From Mactromeris polynyma (Eukaryota > Mollusca > Bivalvia > Venerida > Mactridae): DNA of 64,000 bases. The stretch spans positions 7,503,722-7,567,721 of the forward strand of contig JASFXZ010000032.1 of assembly GCA_032209605.1 (NCBI GenBank), written 5' to 3'. A model generated the notes under the pieces. It searched no databases. It was not told where the DNA came from and was given only the letters and a program-made list of their open reading frames with translations. Shown here piece by piece: positions 24,330 through 35,920 of the stretch. Each line of letters starts with the position of its first letter. The first letter of the stretch is position 1. Both the position numbers and the translations under genes were made by a program.

Positions 24330-24557
24330 TCAGTCGCTCGTGGAAAAACAGCCCTGCGTTAAGTAAAGGTATTTGCGGCTTACGTTTCGTAACGTTTTGC
24401 AAGTTGGTACCCCGTGTGCAGTCAATGCGACACGGTGGGCAAGGGAAACAATAAAAAACGTGAGCGACTGTTAGCTGTAACTGAACACAGCCCTGGTTAG
24501 TACTGGTTTGTTACACAGAAACGCTTGTTAGGTCAACTGCCTGTCGTAAATAACGGA
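24330..24557 (+). mobile_element. SINE-like composite, related to the element around 37.3-37.9 kb
   Basis: Contains CCCTGCGTTAAGTAAAGGTA, GTGTGCAGTCAATGCGACAC, CGTGAGCGACTGTTAGC and TTAGTACTGGTTTGTTACAC, then GGTCAACTGCC. The first three blocks recur in order at 37.79-37.93 kb; the last two recur in the SINE at 17.2 kb (minus). It thus links the two elements into one family. Here the CCTGCGTT...AGTAAAGG junction occurs once, whereas at 37.46-37.80 kb a 34-bp array precedes it. Confidence 0.6.
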
Positions 24558-25903
24558 AATAATGGTGAAAACACGGCGTAAGCATCAGTTTACTCTAAAA
24601 TCGGTCACCGGTAAGCGAAATATTATCTGAACAAAGCATTTGTATAATTTGTTACCAACATTGAAAAAAATGCACCATTATAATGCAATTTGAATTTGAT
24701 ATTCCAGGGACGTTCCCACTTGTAATCTGGTTATCTGAGTCATCATTAGGGGAGTTTCAGTACCCAATCTTAAACCAACCCCGACATCCCAGCGAGAAAT
24801 GTGTTTTTCTGATCATATTCTCCGAATAAAAGAGATTACAACGATATTGTGAATGATTAGTCGTAGATTATCAAACATTAAAAGATCACGTGATATCACA
24901 GAGTTTATTTGGTTAGGGTTTTAAATGCAACTTAACAAGAGCATTGCTTCTTTGGATGGCAAATCCTTTCTCCACATCTTCCAATGAGAAATTACAAAGC
25001 ACACCTAAGTGAAACGTTTACTTATTGAAACAAGATCTTGACACAGGAAAGGCGGTCCTAACTGTTCACCTACTCCCAACGGCTTCGGCGAAAGGCGATA
25101 TGGCCATGCACACAATACCAGCACTCTATATAGTGAACAATTTCGGATGTTAATGTCCTATAACGGCAATGAAAAAGCATTATTTGTCATAATTTGCGGC
25201 TGTCCGTCTGTCTGCATATCTGTAATTGCGTTCATACAATAATACCAATATTCTTTTTTATTAAAACTTGTCATTTGTTCTAACGGGACGCCATTGCGCT
25301 GATATTTAAACGTGGTGGTGTATTGGAAAGATCGATATCAGACTACGTTTTTTGATTTGAAGTTTAGGCCATATATCTACAATAATCTTAAGTCCATGCT
25401 AACATTCAAATTAAAGCATTCACTCAAATTCGTTGACATTTAAATCGTTTCCCTAAAATACTAGTTCCGTAAGATATTCAGTAAGAACATTTGAGGAAAA
25501 TCTCAATTTAGAGTTATATATAAGATATTTGAGTTTGCCTTGAGACTATCTCATGAATACTGATTTGAGGGAATACCCTAATGAGTTGAGTTTGATAGAA
25601 TCTTGAAGATCATTTATGCGAATACGAGCGTGTTTATCTATATTATTCGAACAAACAAATTGTGTAAAACGAAAGAAATGATCAGAGCTCAATTACGTCA
25701 CATAATCACGAGGTTTGGTTTGAAGCAAGGTGTGGATACATCAAAACATCGCAATAAATCTTCCAGAGATAAACAAGAACACTGCTTGACCACTACTGAC
25801 CACTGCTGACCACCGGCACGAGTTATATTTCGTACAAACTTGTAAACAATCAAACATCACTCACATCGCAGACGAGATCATAATTTATCAGTAATTGATA
25901 CGG
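24558..25903. other. no gene seen
   Basis: AT-rich with no recognised element. 25.42-25.60 kb has scattered TTTGAG/CTCAAAT words (ATTTGAGG, TTTGAGTTTGCC, GATTTGAGGG) suggestive of an old degenerate repeat. Confidence 0.35.
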
Positions 25904-25914
25904 CAGGTGGCGCT
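25904..25914 (+). promoter_or_regulatory. CTCF-like motif CAGGTGGCGCT, site 2
   Basis: Exact copy of the 11-mer at 20901, in unrelated flanks (GATACGG / GCATTGTTGATC) and in the same orientation. Confidence 0.45.
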
Positions 25915-26261
25915 GCATTGTTGATCTGGATCGTCCAGAGGCTTGGACACAACAGGTGCACGATGATGATCGAAGACAGACGGTAAACAACCTCTACACG
26001 TCTGTTGTTTGCCAATCATTATGATCTGTGTCGATGAAAGCTTGAGATTATTGAAGTGTAAAACAATAGAAAATGTCTGCTTCGATACGATACAGATAAC
26101 GAAAATAAAATGATATATGATCGGGCTGCAATGTTTGAGAAAACTATTGAACTTTGCATATACAAATCTGCTTCAGTATTACATACTATGGGTAAACATT
26201 TATGATAGTTTTCATGCGTCAACATGAAAATCATTACAATAGAGTCTTAACTTTGGAATCA

Positions 26262-26455
26262 ATATTTCCACGTGTTTGTGTTACACGTGTTTCATGTGAC
26301 ATATGCTTGAAATGAGACGTGTTTTACGTGACACGTGTTTAATGTGACACACGTTTTATATGAGACGCGTTTTATTTGATACGCGTTTGATGCAACACGC
26401 GTTTGACATGACTCGTATTTAATGTGACTCGTGCTTGATTTTACACGTGTTATAT
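26262..26455. repeat. degenerate ~18-20 bp repeat rich in ACGTG/ACGCG
   Basis: About ten imperfect units of the type GTGACACGTGTTTAAT / GAGACGCGTTTTAT / GACTCGTATTTAAT. The variable centre (ACGTGT, ACGCGT, TCGTAT) sits between TGA/TGT and TTT words. Several units contain the E-box CACGTG or the palindrome ACGCGT. Confidence 0.75.
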
Positions 26456-27062
26456 GTGCCTTACTAAATTAATCATGTGATCAAATGGCATATGTTATGT
26501 TTTATGCACATGCACTGAAACATGATTACTTGACTCGACGTGTCTTGCATCAAGCTCATTTTGCATTACACGTGTCTTCCTCAAATATGAGACATAACTG
26601 TTATTGAATGTAAGCATTGTTGAGATATTATGATATGAATGAAGCTGCCTTTGAATCAAGAAAAGTATTACATTTAGTGTATCCAGATATGAATAGCCTT
26701 GAACCCTTTGTTGTTGCAAAATTTAATTACGGTAATGTCGACACCACTAACGGTAATGCCACTAATGTAACAGGCTGTTAGTTCATAAATTTTATTGTTC
26801 CTAGATATCTGAGGAATGAACTTATGATTCTACTTATTCTGCCTCGCATTCAGCAGAAACACGAGAGGATGCATGGCCCCAAAGCGCAGAAAGCATTATG
26901 GCCATTAGGTAAGAAAGTAAGATCTATTTTGCTGAGTAAAAAGCGGAGAAAAGTAAGCATTCTTTGAGTTGAGTACATATTTCTCACGACATTTCCACGA
27001 TTTTCAGATTGTTCGGTGATGCCTCTGCTTGCGTTACGTTATCAGTATACTGATGTCTTTAC

Positions 27063-27073
27063 CAGGTGGCGCT
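27063..27073 (+). promoter_or_regulatory. CTCF-like motif CAGGTGGCGCT, site 3
   Basis: Third exact 11-mer, same orientation, flanks TCTTTAC / AGATGTCTG, 1.15 kb from site 2. The flanks are again unrelated, so this is not one dispersed repeat. Confidence 0.45.
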
Positions 27074-27572
27074 AGATGTCTGTCAGAGATTGTCAGAGCT
27101 TATCATGTGATGGTATCCCCCGGGCGCTTGTTTTCCAAGTCCATGGCTGACTTCTATTGTTTCCACAAGCGTCTGTGGTACCCGATCAGTGATGCACGGT
27201 GTAAATTGCTCAGATGAGATATTTCTGCACTATATGCACAATTTTGCAAGTGATGCGTGCTTTGCAGATGTACGCATTACCTCAAGTAGCTCTTCTCACA
27301 AATTGTCTAAAAGTCTGGAACACTGAGTGAATACTGTAGACTGTTAATAATAAATACAAGAAGCTGTCAACAACTTGAACAATGTAATCTGGGGGTTGTT
27401 GAACAGACAATTTATGATTAACATTTACCACTGTATATAATGAACAACCTGGCTCATATTAACCAAAAATCTCCAGCTCATACTTACAAACAAACTTGAA
27501 GATTCAAGTTCACATTGTTTGAGATTTCACTTGTGAAATATTCACAAAACATATTACCACTGAAATGTTGAT

Positions 27573-27614
27573 TGTTTATTCAAATGTTTATTCAAATGTT
27601 TATTCAAATGTTTA
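27573..27614. repeat. 12-bp microsatellite (TGTTTATTCAAA)
   Basis: About 3.5 uninterrupted copies. Confidence 0.85.
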
Positions 27615-27731
27615 TGATGGTTTGTGGCATGCTCACAATTTACTCAGTACAATGCTTGTAGAGTGCTGAGTTTTCTTTGAGATTTAATTATTTTCGGAAC
27701 TTGAGCGTGGGTCAATAATTTAAGTGGAAGT

Positions 27732-27790
27732 CAGGAGTCAGGCGTCAGGCGTCAGGCGCTCTAACCCATCGACCACTGCGCCTCCTGTGA
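27732..27790 (-). mobile_element. tRNA-like head with GCCTGAC expansion
   Basis: The minus strand reads GAGGCGCAGTGGTCGATGG and TTAGAGCGCCTGAC, resembling the 5' half of a tRNA. GCCTGAC/TCCTGAC heptamers then repeat four times where the anticodon arm should continue. Best read as a decayed tRNA-derived SINE with a small local expansion. Confidence 0.4.
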
Positions 27791-27799
27791 CACTGCCGC

Positions 27800-29765
27800 T
27801 AGTTTTATTTAGAACCGATATATGTTCTCATATAACTGTAGGAATTGTCATTTCGTGTAAACTGGACCAGTTTATAAAATATATTGTGAAACCGACTAAA
27901 TAGCCAAGGTTTTGAGTGTCCATATTTTTGCGGCATGTACAGTTCACCCTTTCGCAAATTTGAATTTATGTCCTGTTATTTTACAGGAAAATCTGATACA
28001 ATTGTTGAAAAGAGAAGCTGAACCATAAATAATTTCTTGCTCAATTGTTGAATGAAAGCTGCACTTTGATTGGACCACGCTCACTTCAATCTGTCCAATC
28101 AGCGACCTCCGTTTAAATTGTCTTTTTCGTATTGACAATTTCCACGATTTCCACGTGATCTAATTCGGTGTCGCAACAGCTTTCCGCCCGTGTCTTCATT
28201 TTATGTACACGTGTAGTACCGATATTTGCCTTCCGAAAACATAGAATGCGTCTTATAAGTTTTAAAACCTCCGGTTGTTCTAAACAACCAGTTCCCAAAA
28301 ATTACAACAGTCGAATGTTTGAACGGCCGACTAAACACGAATATAATTATTTAATTAGTGTTTTCGTAAACACAGTAAGGAACAGGCGTAATAAAGTTCG
28401 GGACTTTTAACATTTTATTTTGTATAAGTTTCAGAAAGATTTCTCAAGACAATAAAACAGAAGGATTAGTCATGCCAATAAAAACATGATGATCATCATC
28501 ACCACTCGAACAGTGGCATATACAGTCCCTAGATTCCTCCTATCTTGATTGAAACTTTCAAAATGCACCCAGTCTCAAAAAAATATTCATATATCAAGAT
28601 CATCTGCAAATTTGGTGTCGAGCTAGGCCCCAAGTTCCCTTATCTTATCTCTAAAACAACTGTCTGCTTTCTTTGTCGTTGTGTTCTGACGTGTTTGTAT
28701 ACCTGTTATCAGAGTATTATTGCACAAACTTTTGAGATTAAGTATGAATAAGCAGATGTTTTATTTAACGCCGAAGTGTTTACGTTTTCCAGGAAGCAAT
28801 CGCCCGATTTTACTTTCATTCTCTCATTGATAAAATCTATCAAAGTTACGAAACTTTCACATTAAAAGGAACTTATTCCACTTAGATTGATGCATTCGTA
28901 ATCAAACCGTCTCGTACCAGATTATTCCGAGTAATGCGATATGGGTACGAAGTTGATGAGTTAATTTAACAGTCATAATGATCGGATACAACTGCTGTTC
29001 GGGTAAAACAATAAACAATGAATTGTTCAGTCTCGGCGGAAGCTAATTTGACATGAAATATGTCAGAACTGGGTCATTTCTAGAACTGTGAGTTTAGTTA
29101 AGCAGCATATTCATGAAATTGTTATTTTTTTATGACACGACACATGTAATGGTTATTGTTTAATTGTTGTAGAAGTCATGACTTCAAATAAGTTTACACG
29201 CCATGTATATGTTACCAACAATTAGTATTATCGATTTCCCTAAATAAAGAGTAACACTTTAAATTAATTGGGGGAGGATCGCAAATGACTTTCTGTTGTC
29301 GTAGATTATATCGTATATACGTTACGACTTGCCAATACGACAGAGTATCCGTTTTATCAAATATTCCCTTATTTGCCGTGAACGGACAAGTTGTATGGGT
29401 TGAAATGTTGAAATCATCCGGTCTCACACACGTCTAATGTTCCTGTGACTTGTGTGACTAGTCTTCATTGTGGCGGTAATAGCGAAGCAGGGAACCACTC
29501 GCTTAGTCTCCTCGAAATGATTGTGGAACATCTTATACCCGGCCGCTCGACGGTGAGCAAGATTCACCAAGTCTGCGCAAACTCCAACAACAAAGCCTCC
29601 TCCTGTGTACCATAATCAGTTTGAATCATATATACATGTACATGTATAAACGATTGCCTTTATACAGTCCTCAGATGTTTTAATAAAAAAACATAGTGCA
29701 ACAAAAATGTAAAGTCAGGCTTGTTTACCAGTTAAATGTCTATGTATTAACAAATAGAGTCTTTA
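27800..29765. other. no gene seen
   Basis: AT-rich. Frames at 27.9-28.4 kb overlap on opposite strands without recognised content. Nothing repetitive of note was seen. Confidence 0.35.
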
Positions 29766-29770
29766 TTCAA

Positions 29771-29852
29771 ACTCAATATCAAGACCACCTCAATAAGAAG
29801 ACCCGTTTGTAAGAGTCACAAAGGTAATCTTATTATTGCGGTTTAACTGTAT
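29771..29852 (+). mobile_element. TA-MITE family A, partial copy
   Basis: ACTCAATATCAAGACCACCT, then GTTTGTAAGAGTCACAAAGG and TCTTATTATTGCGGTTTAAC ending in TGTA. Same order as the copy at 21.7 kb; the left terminus is missing. Confidence 0.6.
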
Positions 29853-30230
29853 GTGCTTTGCCATTACAACTTATTACTTTATTGTTCAATGAACTTCTGA
29901 CAATCGTTAGTGTTTGATGTTCCGGCCGGTCTCGACAGGTCGGTATTGTTATAAGAATTTATTTCATAACATTGAAAAATGACAAATGCAGTGGAGTTTA
30001 GTTTTACCTTGCTTTCTCTGCAAGCCATTAGCAAGACGAGTCCCAGCTAACCAGCAATTAGCTAGAAGAGAATCCTTCCATGAAACTTGATTGCTCTTTG
30101 GGGAATGTACATCATAAATTACAATGATAATGTGTAACATTTCCAGAACTTAAACCTGGATAAACTACAAAGTAGACTTCAACTGTTGAGTTGTTTTCTC
30201 CTTTCTTCAATTGTTAATTAAACATAACAG

Positions 30231-30750
30231 TAGCAACGTAGCATCTTCCAGTCACTGCTTTGTACAGCTGTAGCAACGTAGCATCTTCCAGTCACTGCTT
30301 TGTACAGGTGTAGCAACGTAGCATCTTCCAGTCACGGCTTTGTACAGGTGTAGCAACGTAGCATCTTCCAGTCACTGCTTTGTACAGCTGTAGCAACGTA
30401 GCATCTTCCAGTCACTGCTTTGTACAGCTGTAGCAACGTAGCATCTTCCAGTCACGGCTTTGTACAGGTGTAGCAACGTAGCATCTTCCAGTCACTGCTT
30501 TGTACAGGTGTAGCAACGTAGCATCTTCCAGTCACTGCTTTGTACAGGTGTAGCAACGTAGCATCTTCCAGTCACTGCTTTGTACAGGTTTAGCAACGTA
30601 GCATCTTCCAGTCACTGCTTTGTACAGGTGTAGCAACGTAGCATCTTCCAGTCACGGCTTTGTACAGCTGTAGCAACGTAGCATCTTCCAGTCACGGCTT
30701 TGTACAGCTGTAGCAACGTAGCATCTTCCAGTCACTGCTTTGTACAGGTG
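30231..30750. repeat. 40-bp minisatellite, exactly 13 copies
   Basis: The unit starts TAGCAACGTAGCATCTTCCA and continues GTCACTGCTTTGTACAGCTG. Copies are almost identical. Variation is confined to T/G in CACTG/CACGG, C/G in CAGCTG/CAGGTG, and one TG-to-TT change in copy 9. The G-variant of the last ten bases ends CAGGTG, a Snail/Scratch E-box; the C-variant is CAGCTG. The near-identity implies recent expansion or homogenisation. The unit is not a multiple of 3, so it is not a protein repeat. Confidence 0.95.
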
Positions 30751-32123
30751 TAGGAAAGCAAACGAGCCAATGACGAGCTTTTTTACGAAGGTTAACTTGT
30801 GACAATGCAAACCAATAAAACATAATTTAGTTAAAGTTCCATCTCTCCAAGGCGGCGCTCTTGAGCAACAACCTCGCTTCCTTAAAATCATATTTTTTCC
30901 CGTAGAATTACATCATTACCAATTGTAACCCCTCTATATCAACACTCACGCAGCAACAGTCTTAAAACGGGTATATTACGTGTTTTCAAGCATGCGTGAC
31001 TCAGCAGGACTGCGGCCAACAACAGGTCACCTTTCCTATACTAGTTTTCGGATAGGTCAATTATCGGATGAATACTAACATAACTTGTTGGACACATGTA
31101 CGGGCTAGTCATACCTAAAATTAGCGCCCGGCGGCCAACAGCCGTTCACCTTTTACTAGATCATTTTTCGGTTTAGGCAATTATCGGATGAATAATAAAA
31201 TAATATCTCAAATCGAATACCTATACATATGTATGAATCAGTCATGACCTATTTGTGTAGAACACTCATGTTCTTCAATAGCCTTGAATCACCAGACGAA
31301 TCATTCAATAGACAGTTGGTAACACATCTTTTTGGCAAGCACAACACATCGCCACTTCAGTAGTTTAAAGTACGCTACTTATTAATTTTACGGTGAATGA
31401 ATAGCACTTGACCTTGTATGAGTAGTTCCACCTTGACCTGGCGACGATACAAAAACAATTAGGGTAGCATCTTACTCAGACACAAGGTGTGCAAGCATCG
31501 GGTAGAGTGAATGTTGTATTACGATGATTGGCAGGTGATATACAGGTAACTGATGGGAAGGAATCAATATCTCCGCGGGATAAACGACTGCATGATACCT
31601 TACATCAGATATAGGTGTGGTTTGTGAGAATTTTCCCACAGTGTTTGGAAACAAAAACAGTGCCAATGCGAAATGACTCTGTCATATGGAAGAGTGGTTA
31701 CTAACCGCGATAGGCAAAAAATAGACAAAAATTCGTCTCTGACTCACAATGTTATTGATTTTTGAAGCTGAAATTCGTACGGTTGCATAGGTTCTATCAG
31801 TATGATGTTTAGTATACTACCAACTAAAGTAAGAGATACACTGCCTTGGTTCTCCATGGTAAATCATTCAGTCTTGAATCCTCTAAACTTATTTAGAATT
31901 ATTTTTCTTTGAATCCACGAAAAGCTTATAATGTTTAGACAGTTGCCCATCATTTTGTTGCAGCACCTCAGGAGATCGGTCGGGACTTTGCACTCAACGT
32001 TCTTCTTAAAACATACGGAATGATAATGTTAAAACAACATAGCTTGAGAAGATGGCTAGTCAACTGATTAGGAATGATTTAGACACTATGCCTCAGGCGT
32101 AAACACTGAACACAGGTTACGTT
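30751..32123. other. no gene seen
   Basis: At 31.01-31.07 and 31.13-31.19 kb a stretch is duplicated with divergence (GCGGCCAACA, ACTAG-TTTTCGG, CAATTATCGGATGAAT), spaced about 120 bp. The rest is unremarkable. Confidence 0.4.
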
Positions 32124-32495
32124 CTACGTCGTAGCGTCGAGTCGCGCGTCGTATTTAAGCGTCCTGCAGAACTGTCGCGCGTCGCATTTAAGCGTCTTGT
32201 CGTAACGTCGGGCGTCGTTTTTAAGCGTCATGTCGTACCGTCGGGCGTCATTTTTAAACGTCTTGTCGTAACGTCGGGCGTCGTTTTTAAGCGTCTTGTC
32301 GTATCGTCGGGCGTCGTTTTTAAGCGTCATGTCGTACCGTCGGGCGTCGTTTTTAAGCGTCTTGTCGTATCGTCGGGCGTCGTTTTTAAGCGTCATGTCG
32401 TATCGTCGGGCGTCGTTTTTAAGCGTCTTGTCGTAACATCGGGCGTCGTTTTTAAGCGTCATGTCGTAACTTCGGGCGTATCTAAGCGTCCTATC
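32124..32495. repeat. 33-bp CpG-rich minisatellite, about 11 copies
   Basis: The unit contains GTCGTAACGTCGGGCGTCG then TTTTTAAGCGTCTT. Starts are every 33 bp (for example AAGC at 32157, 32190, 32223). Many copies alternate CTTGTCG with CATGTCG, giving a partial 66-bp period. Because 33 is a multiple of 3, a minus-strand frame of 112 codons stays open with an 11-residue repeat (TLKNDARRYDK/M). It has no splice or start context, so it is treated as a by-product. Confidence 0.92.
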
Positions 32496-32856
32496 GTACC
32501 GAAAAAAACGATAAAAACATTATACTCTATCGAGTAAGAAATGTTTGTGTAGGAGTAGTCATATCTTTTGTCGAATGTATATAATTATTTTGTTGCGAAG
32601 AACTTATAACTCTGAGCGTATCTTATATATACCCCAGTCTGTCTCAAGGGTACCTCCGTAAGATGTATGCTCAAATATACTGGTCAAACCCGCCATTTCG
32701 TTCTTTGAGAATCTTCACTAAATTATGAGACATTGTTCTGAAACGATGAACGAGGTATCGACTTTCTTCGACAGTACAATTCATTTGTATCGTAAATGTT
32801 ATAGCTTATTGCAATGGAACGCAATAGACGATGTATCCAGTAGTTATTTAGAATCT

Positions 32857-33037
32857 GCAGTCGGACCTCGTTTATTCGACAACCTTTAATCCGAATACTT
32901 GGTATCATCCGAAATAAATATCAGGTCCCGATGTATCTTCTTATGCACCTCGAACTGGAATGAGCAATTCGAAACCATGTATTATTCGGTAATAAATTTC
33001 GGTCTCGATGAATTCGAATGAACAGGTTCCGTCTGTA
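32857..33037 (+). mobile_element. TA-MITE family B ('CAGTCGGACCTCG')
   Basis: Starts GCAGTCGGACCTCGTTTATT; the interior includes TTGGTATCATCCGAAATAAA and CCATGTATTATTCGG; it ends GAATGAACAGGTTCCGTCTG. The termini are inverted complements (CAGTCGGACCTCGTT / AACNGGTTCCGTCTG). The family resembles pogo/Tigger-type ends. Confidence 0.7.
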
Positions 33038-34102
33038 CCTGATATAGTTCATGCGGGTTTGCACTTTTGATCAGTATATGTGAAGAAGTACGCTATACCT
33101 AGACATAATATGAGCTACACCGTCTGTGATGATTTTCTCTCCCTCACTAACGACTGGGGGCTTATCATGAGTCATATGCATTCACTGAAACAATCCAGGA
33201 GAAGAAGCCATAAGCAATGTATCAAGATGATTACATGCATATACAACTGTGATTGTCATTTATGCAATCACAACATGACTGTATGATCATAGATTAAACT
33301 CCGTCAGATATCTTGAGTCATGCCTGTGAATTCAGTTTTCTTTGATGTGTTTTTTGCGAACATCTTGGCTAAAAATCTCACTTGACATGAATCTATCTAT
33401 TGTATCAATTGGGAACCTGTAAATGATTCTACCAACTTTATGCTCGTTAACAAACAAAGAGATGTGAAAATTGTGCAACAACAGATACCGACGAATGCCT
33501 TGCGGGTTATTTTTGTTGCTGCTCGAAAAAAAACAGTGCTCATGTTACCCCCTTTGCATAAAACATTAGTCATCATTCTTGATTGCCTAACAATATTTTC
33601 GCAAGAGACGCAAAAATTATAAACTGCAATTAATAATGGAACACTATTACAAATATATAATTGTTAATATTAAGTTGATTTGTGTAAGTATATGCTGAGT
33701 AATATTGCATTTTATAAGAAGTCTTTTCCAGCGATCAAAGCATCAAAAGCCTGTCTGCTTTGTACGTTAATAGACTAATCTTGCAATCATACATATAATT
33801 GTAAAATGACATACTTATATGTTGCAGTATGTTAAAATGGATTAATAAGTACAAATGTATTTAACCCAAGCAAGTAACGTTAATGTTTGGTGCGTGTGTT
33901 TATTCAGTTACGATCGCCGCGTCCTTCTGTGGGAGTATCCATGAACATAATTTATATACCATTGGATAGACTTTGTGACACTGAACCAAGGAAAGCAATG
34001 TATCAGGACATTGGTATTGTCATAGACTGTGGCTATATTACTAAAACACGTTTACAGCTTGTCAAACACGTTGAAGACCTGAGTGGTCAACTATAAAATT
34101 TA
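33038..34102. other. no gene seen
   Basis: AT-rich. Small plus-strand frames at 33080-34096 lack domains, splice context and codon pattern. Confidence 0.35.
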
Positions 34103-34113
34103 CAGATGGCGCC
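34103..34113 (+). promoter_or_regulatory. weaker CTCF-like motif CAGATGGCGCC
   Basis: Fits YAGRKGGCGC; same orientation as the three CAGGTGGCGCT sites at 20.9-27.1 kb. Weak on its own. Confidence 0.25.
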
Positions 34114-34649
34114 CATAGAAAACGGTCATCTGGATTTTGAGGAACAACGTTCAAGTGGTGTGACGTGTGTTGCCTTCGAGAAAGCCGATGTCTTAGTAAA
34201 TGTCAGAATACCAAAGTAGTGTACCAAGACGTCTCTCTCAGCCCTATGGAAAGGTTCAATTGAGCCTTGCTGTGGAATGTTCAACCTCTTTTTTAAGTGA
34301 CGTCATTTCATTTGCGCAATCAGGAAACGATATTTACTCCATATGGTCACTTTGTTTTCATATTGCCATATGCGGCAAATATTGCTTACTGTCCGTACAT
34401 AGTGACGTCACATGTGATGTTTTCTGGAAATGACTCCACTTAAAGAAGAGGTTGGAAATCGTACAGCGGCGCTCAACTAGTCATCTAACACCATCAAACA
34501 CCACTGTTTTAACGATGATATGTAGTAGTTGTCTTACATATTTTACAAAGATTGTAAAACAGTTTCTTACAAATTGACATAGTCACTTTTGATGCCTGAT
34601 TAGTGGATTGTGTTGACCACAGAAGGGTCAGACGATCCAGGAATCCCAT

Positions 34650-34710
34650 TAATAAGAATACCAGTTTTCAAGGGTCCCAACGGCGGTCTTATTATTGAGG
34701 GTTTACTGTA
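34650..34710 (+). mobile_element. TA-MITE family A, right half
   Basis: AATAAGAATACCAGTTTTCA, then GGCGGTCTTATTATTGAGGG and TTTACTGTA. The left arm is missing. Confidence 0.6.
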
Positions 34711-34764
34711 TATTCAAACACTGTAAAGAATTACGCTATACAATTATATACTCGTATATTGTTA

Positions 34765-34965
34765 GAAGAGGCATTGTGGTAAAGGGGCTGGGTGCCGGAC
34801 TCCTGATCCGGAGGTCACGGGTTCGAAATATCGCTACGGGTGAGATTTCCCGTCGTCTGCACAATACCCGAAACATGCACAAGAACTGGTTAGTAGCCAA
34901 TAACCAGTCATCGATAGTGATTAATATAAGTTGTCATAACTTGTTTCACAGTAAAAAAGATTAAA
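34765..34965 (+). mobile_element. tRNA-derived SINE, family 1 (best copy)
   Basis: The head has TGGTAAAGGGGCTGGGTGCC (A-box region), GACTCCTGATCCGGAGG and B-box GGGTTCGAAA. The body is GAGATTTCCCGTCGTCTGCA. The tail GTGATTAATATAAGTTGTCA ends at an A-rich stretch. The tail is shared with the copies at 19.75 and 36.72 kb and the head with the minus-strand copy at 49.9 kb. Confidence 0.75.
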
Positions 34966-35310
34966 CATAAGATTATAAACAGTACATTTCATGATATATT
35001 CGTATATTATAAACAATGGTGTATCTCTACATTCATAAAGTACAGCGATATCTTTGTTTATCATCCCATCTGAAACGCTTCGTGTTTTATTTTATTGTTT
35101 ATTAATACCTAGCAAGCATCAACTTCTACATTAAATACTTCGGAGAAAGCTTTATACCTATAATAGTGATTGCTATCTGAGCCACTTTATTATACTGTAT
35201 TACATAATGCGGGTTTTGTCAATTTTCGCACCTGGTAGACGAAGCTGATTCACGCAATATTACGGAATCTTGTTTGGGCCATCGTCGCGGTGCGTTATCG
35301 CCTTCTGCTC

Positions 35311-35920
35311 GTTATATTGCGAGACGGTACAATATGACACGTGGCGTTATGTCGCGCGATATGACGCGTAACGTTTTGTCGCACCCTGTACGATATTACA
35401 CGTGACGTTATGTCGCGAGACGGTACAATATGGCGCGTGACGTTATGTTGCGAGACGCTACGATATGACGCGTGTCGAGACGGTACAATATGACACGTGA
35501 CGTTATGTTGCGAGACGGTACGACATGACACGTGACGTTATGTAGCGAGACGGTACGATATGACACGTGACGTTATGTAGCGAGACGGTACGATATGACA
35601 CGTGACGTTATGTTGCGAGACGGTACAATATGACACGTGATGTTATGTCGCGAGACGGTACGATATGGCACCTAACGTTATGTTGCGAGACGGTACGATA
35701 TGACACGTGATGTTATGTCGCGAGACGGTACGATATGGCACCTAACGTTATGTTGTGAGACGGTACGATATGACACGTGATGTTATGTCGCGATACGGTA
35801 CGATATGGCACCTAACGTTATGTTGCGAGACGGTACGATATGGTACGTGGCGTATGTCGCAAGACGGTACGATATTACGCGTGACGTTTGGCGAAATACT
35901 TTACGATATGACACGGTGCG
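35311..35920. repeat. 35-bp CpG-rich satellite, about 17 copies
   Basis: The unit reads TGACACGTGACGTTATGTTG then CGAGACGGTACGATA. Some copies carry CACCTAACGTT in place of CACGTGACGTT, and those alternate in the right half, giving a 70-bp higher-order period. Most units contain CACGTGACGT, joining an E-box and a CRE-like TGACGT. The first three units are the most diverged. Confidence 0.9.

Noticed and set aside
30231..30750. CRISPR-like array
   Set aside because: Head-to-tail tandem repeat with no unique spacers, in an animal genome.
32124..32462. 112-codon minus-strand open frame with 11-residue repeats
   Set aside because: Produced by a 33-bp minisatellite; no start context, splice sites or homology.
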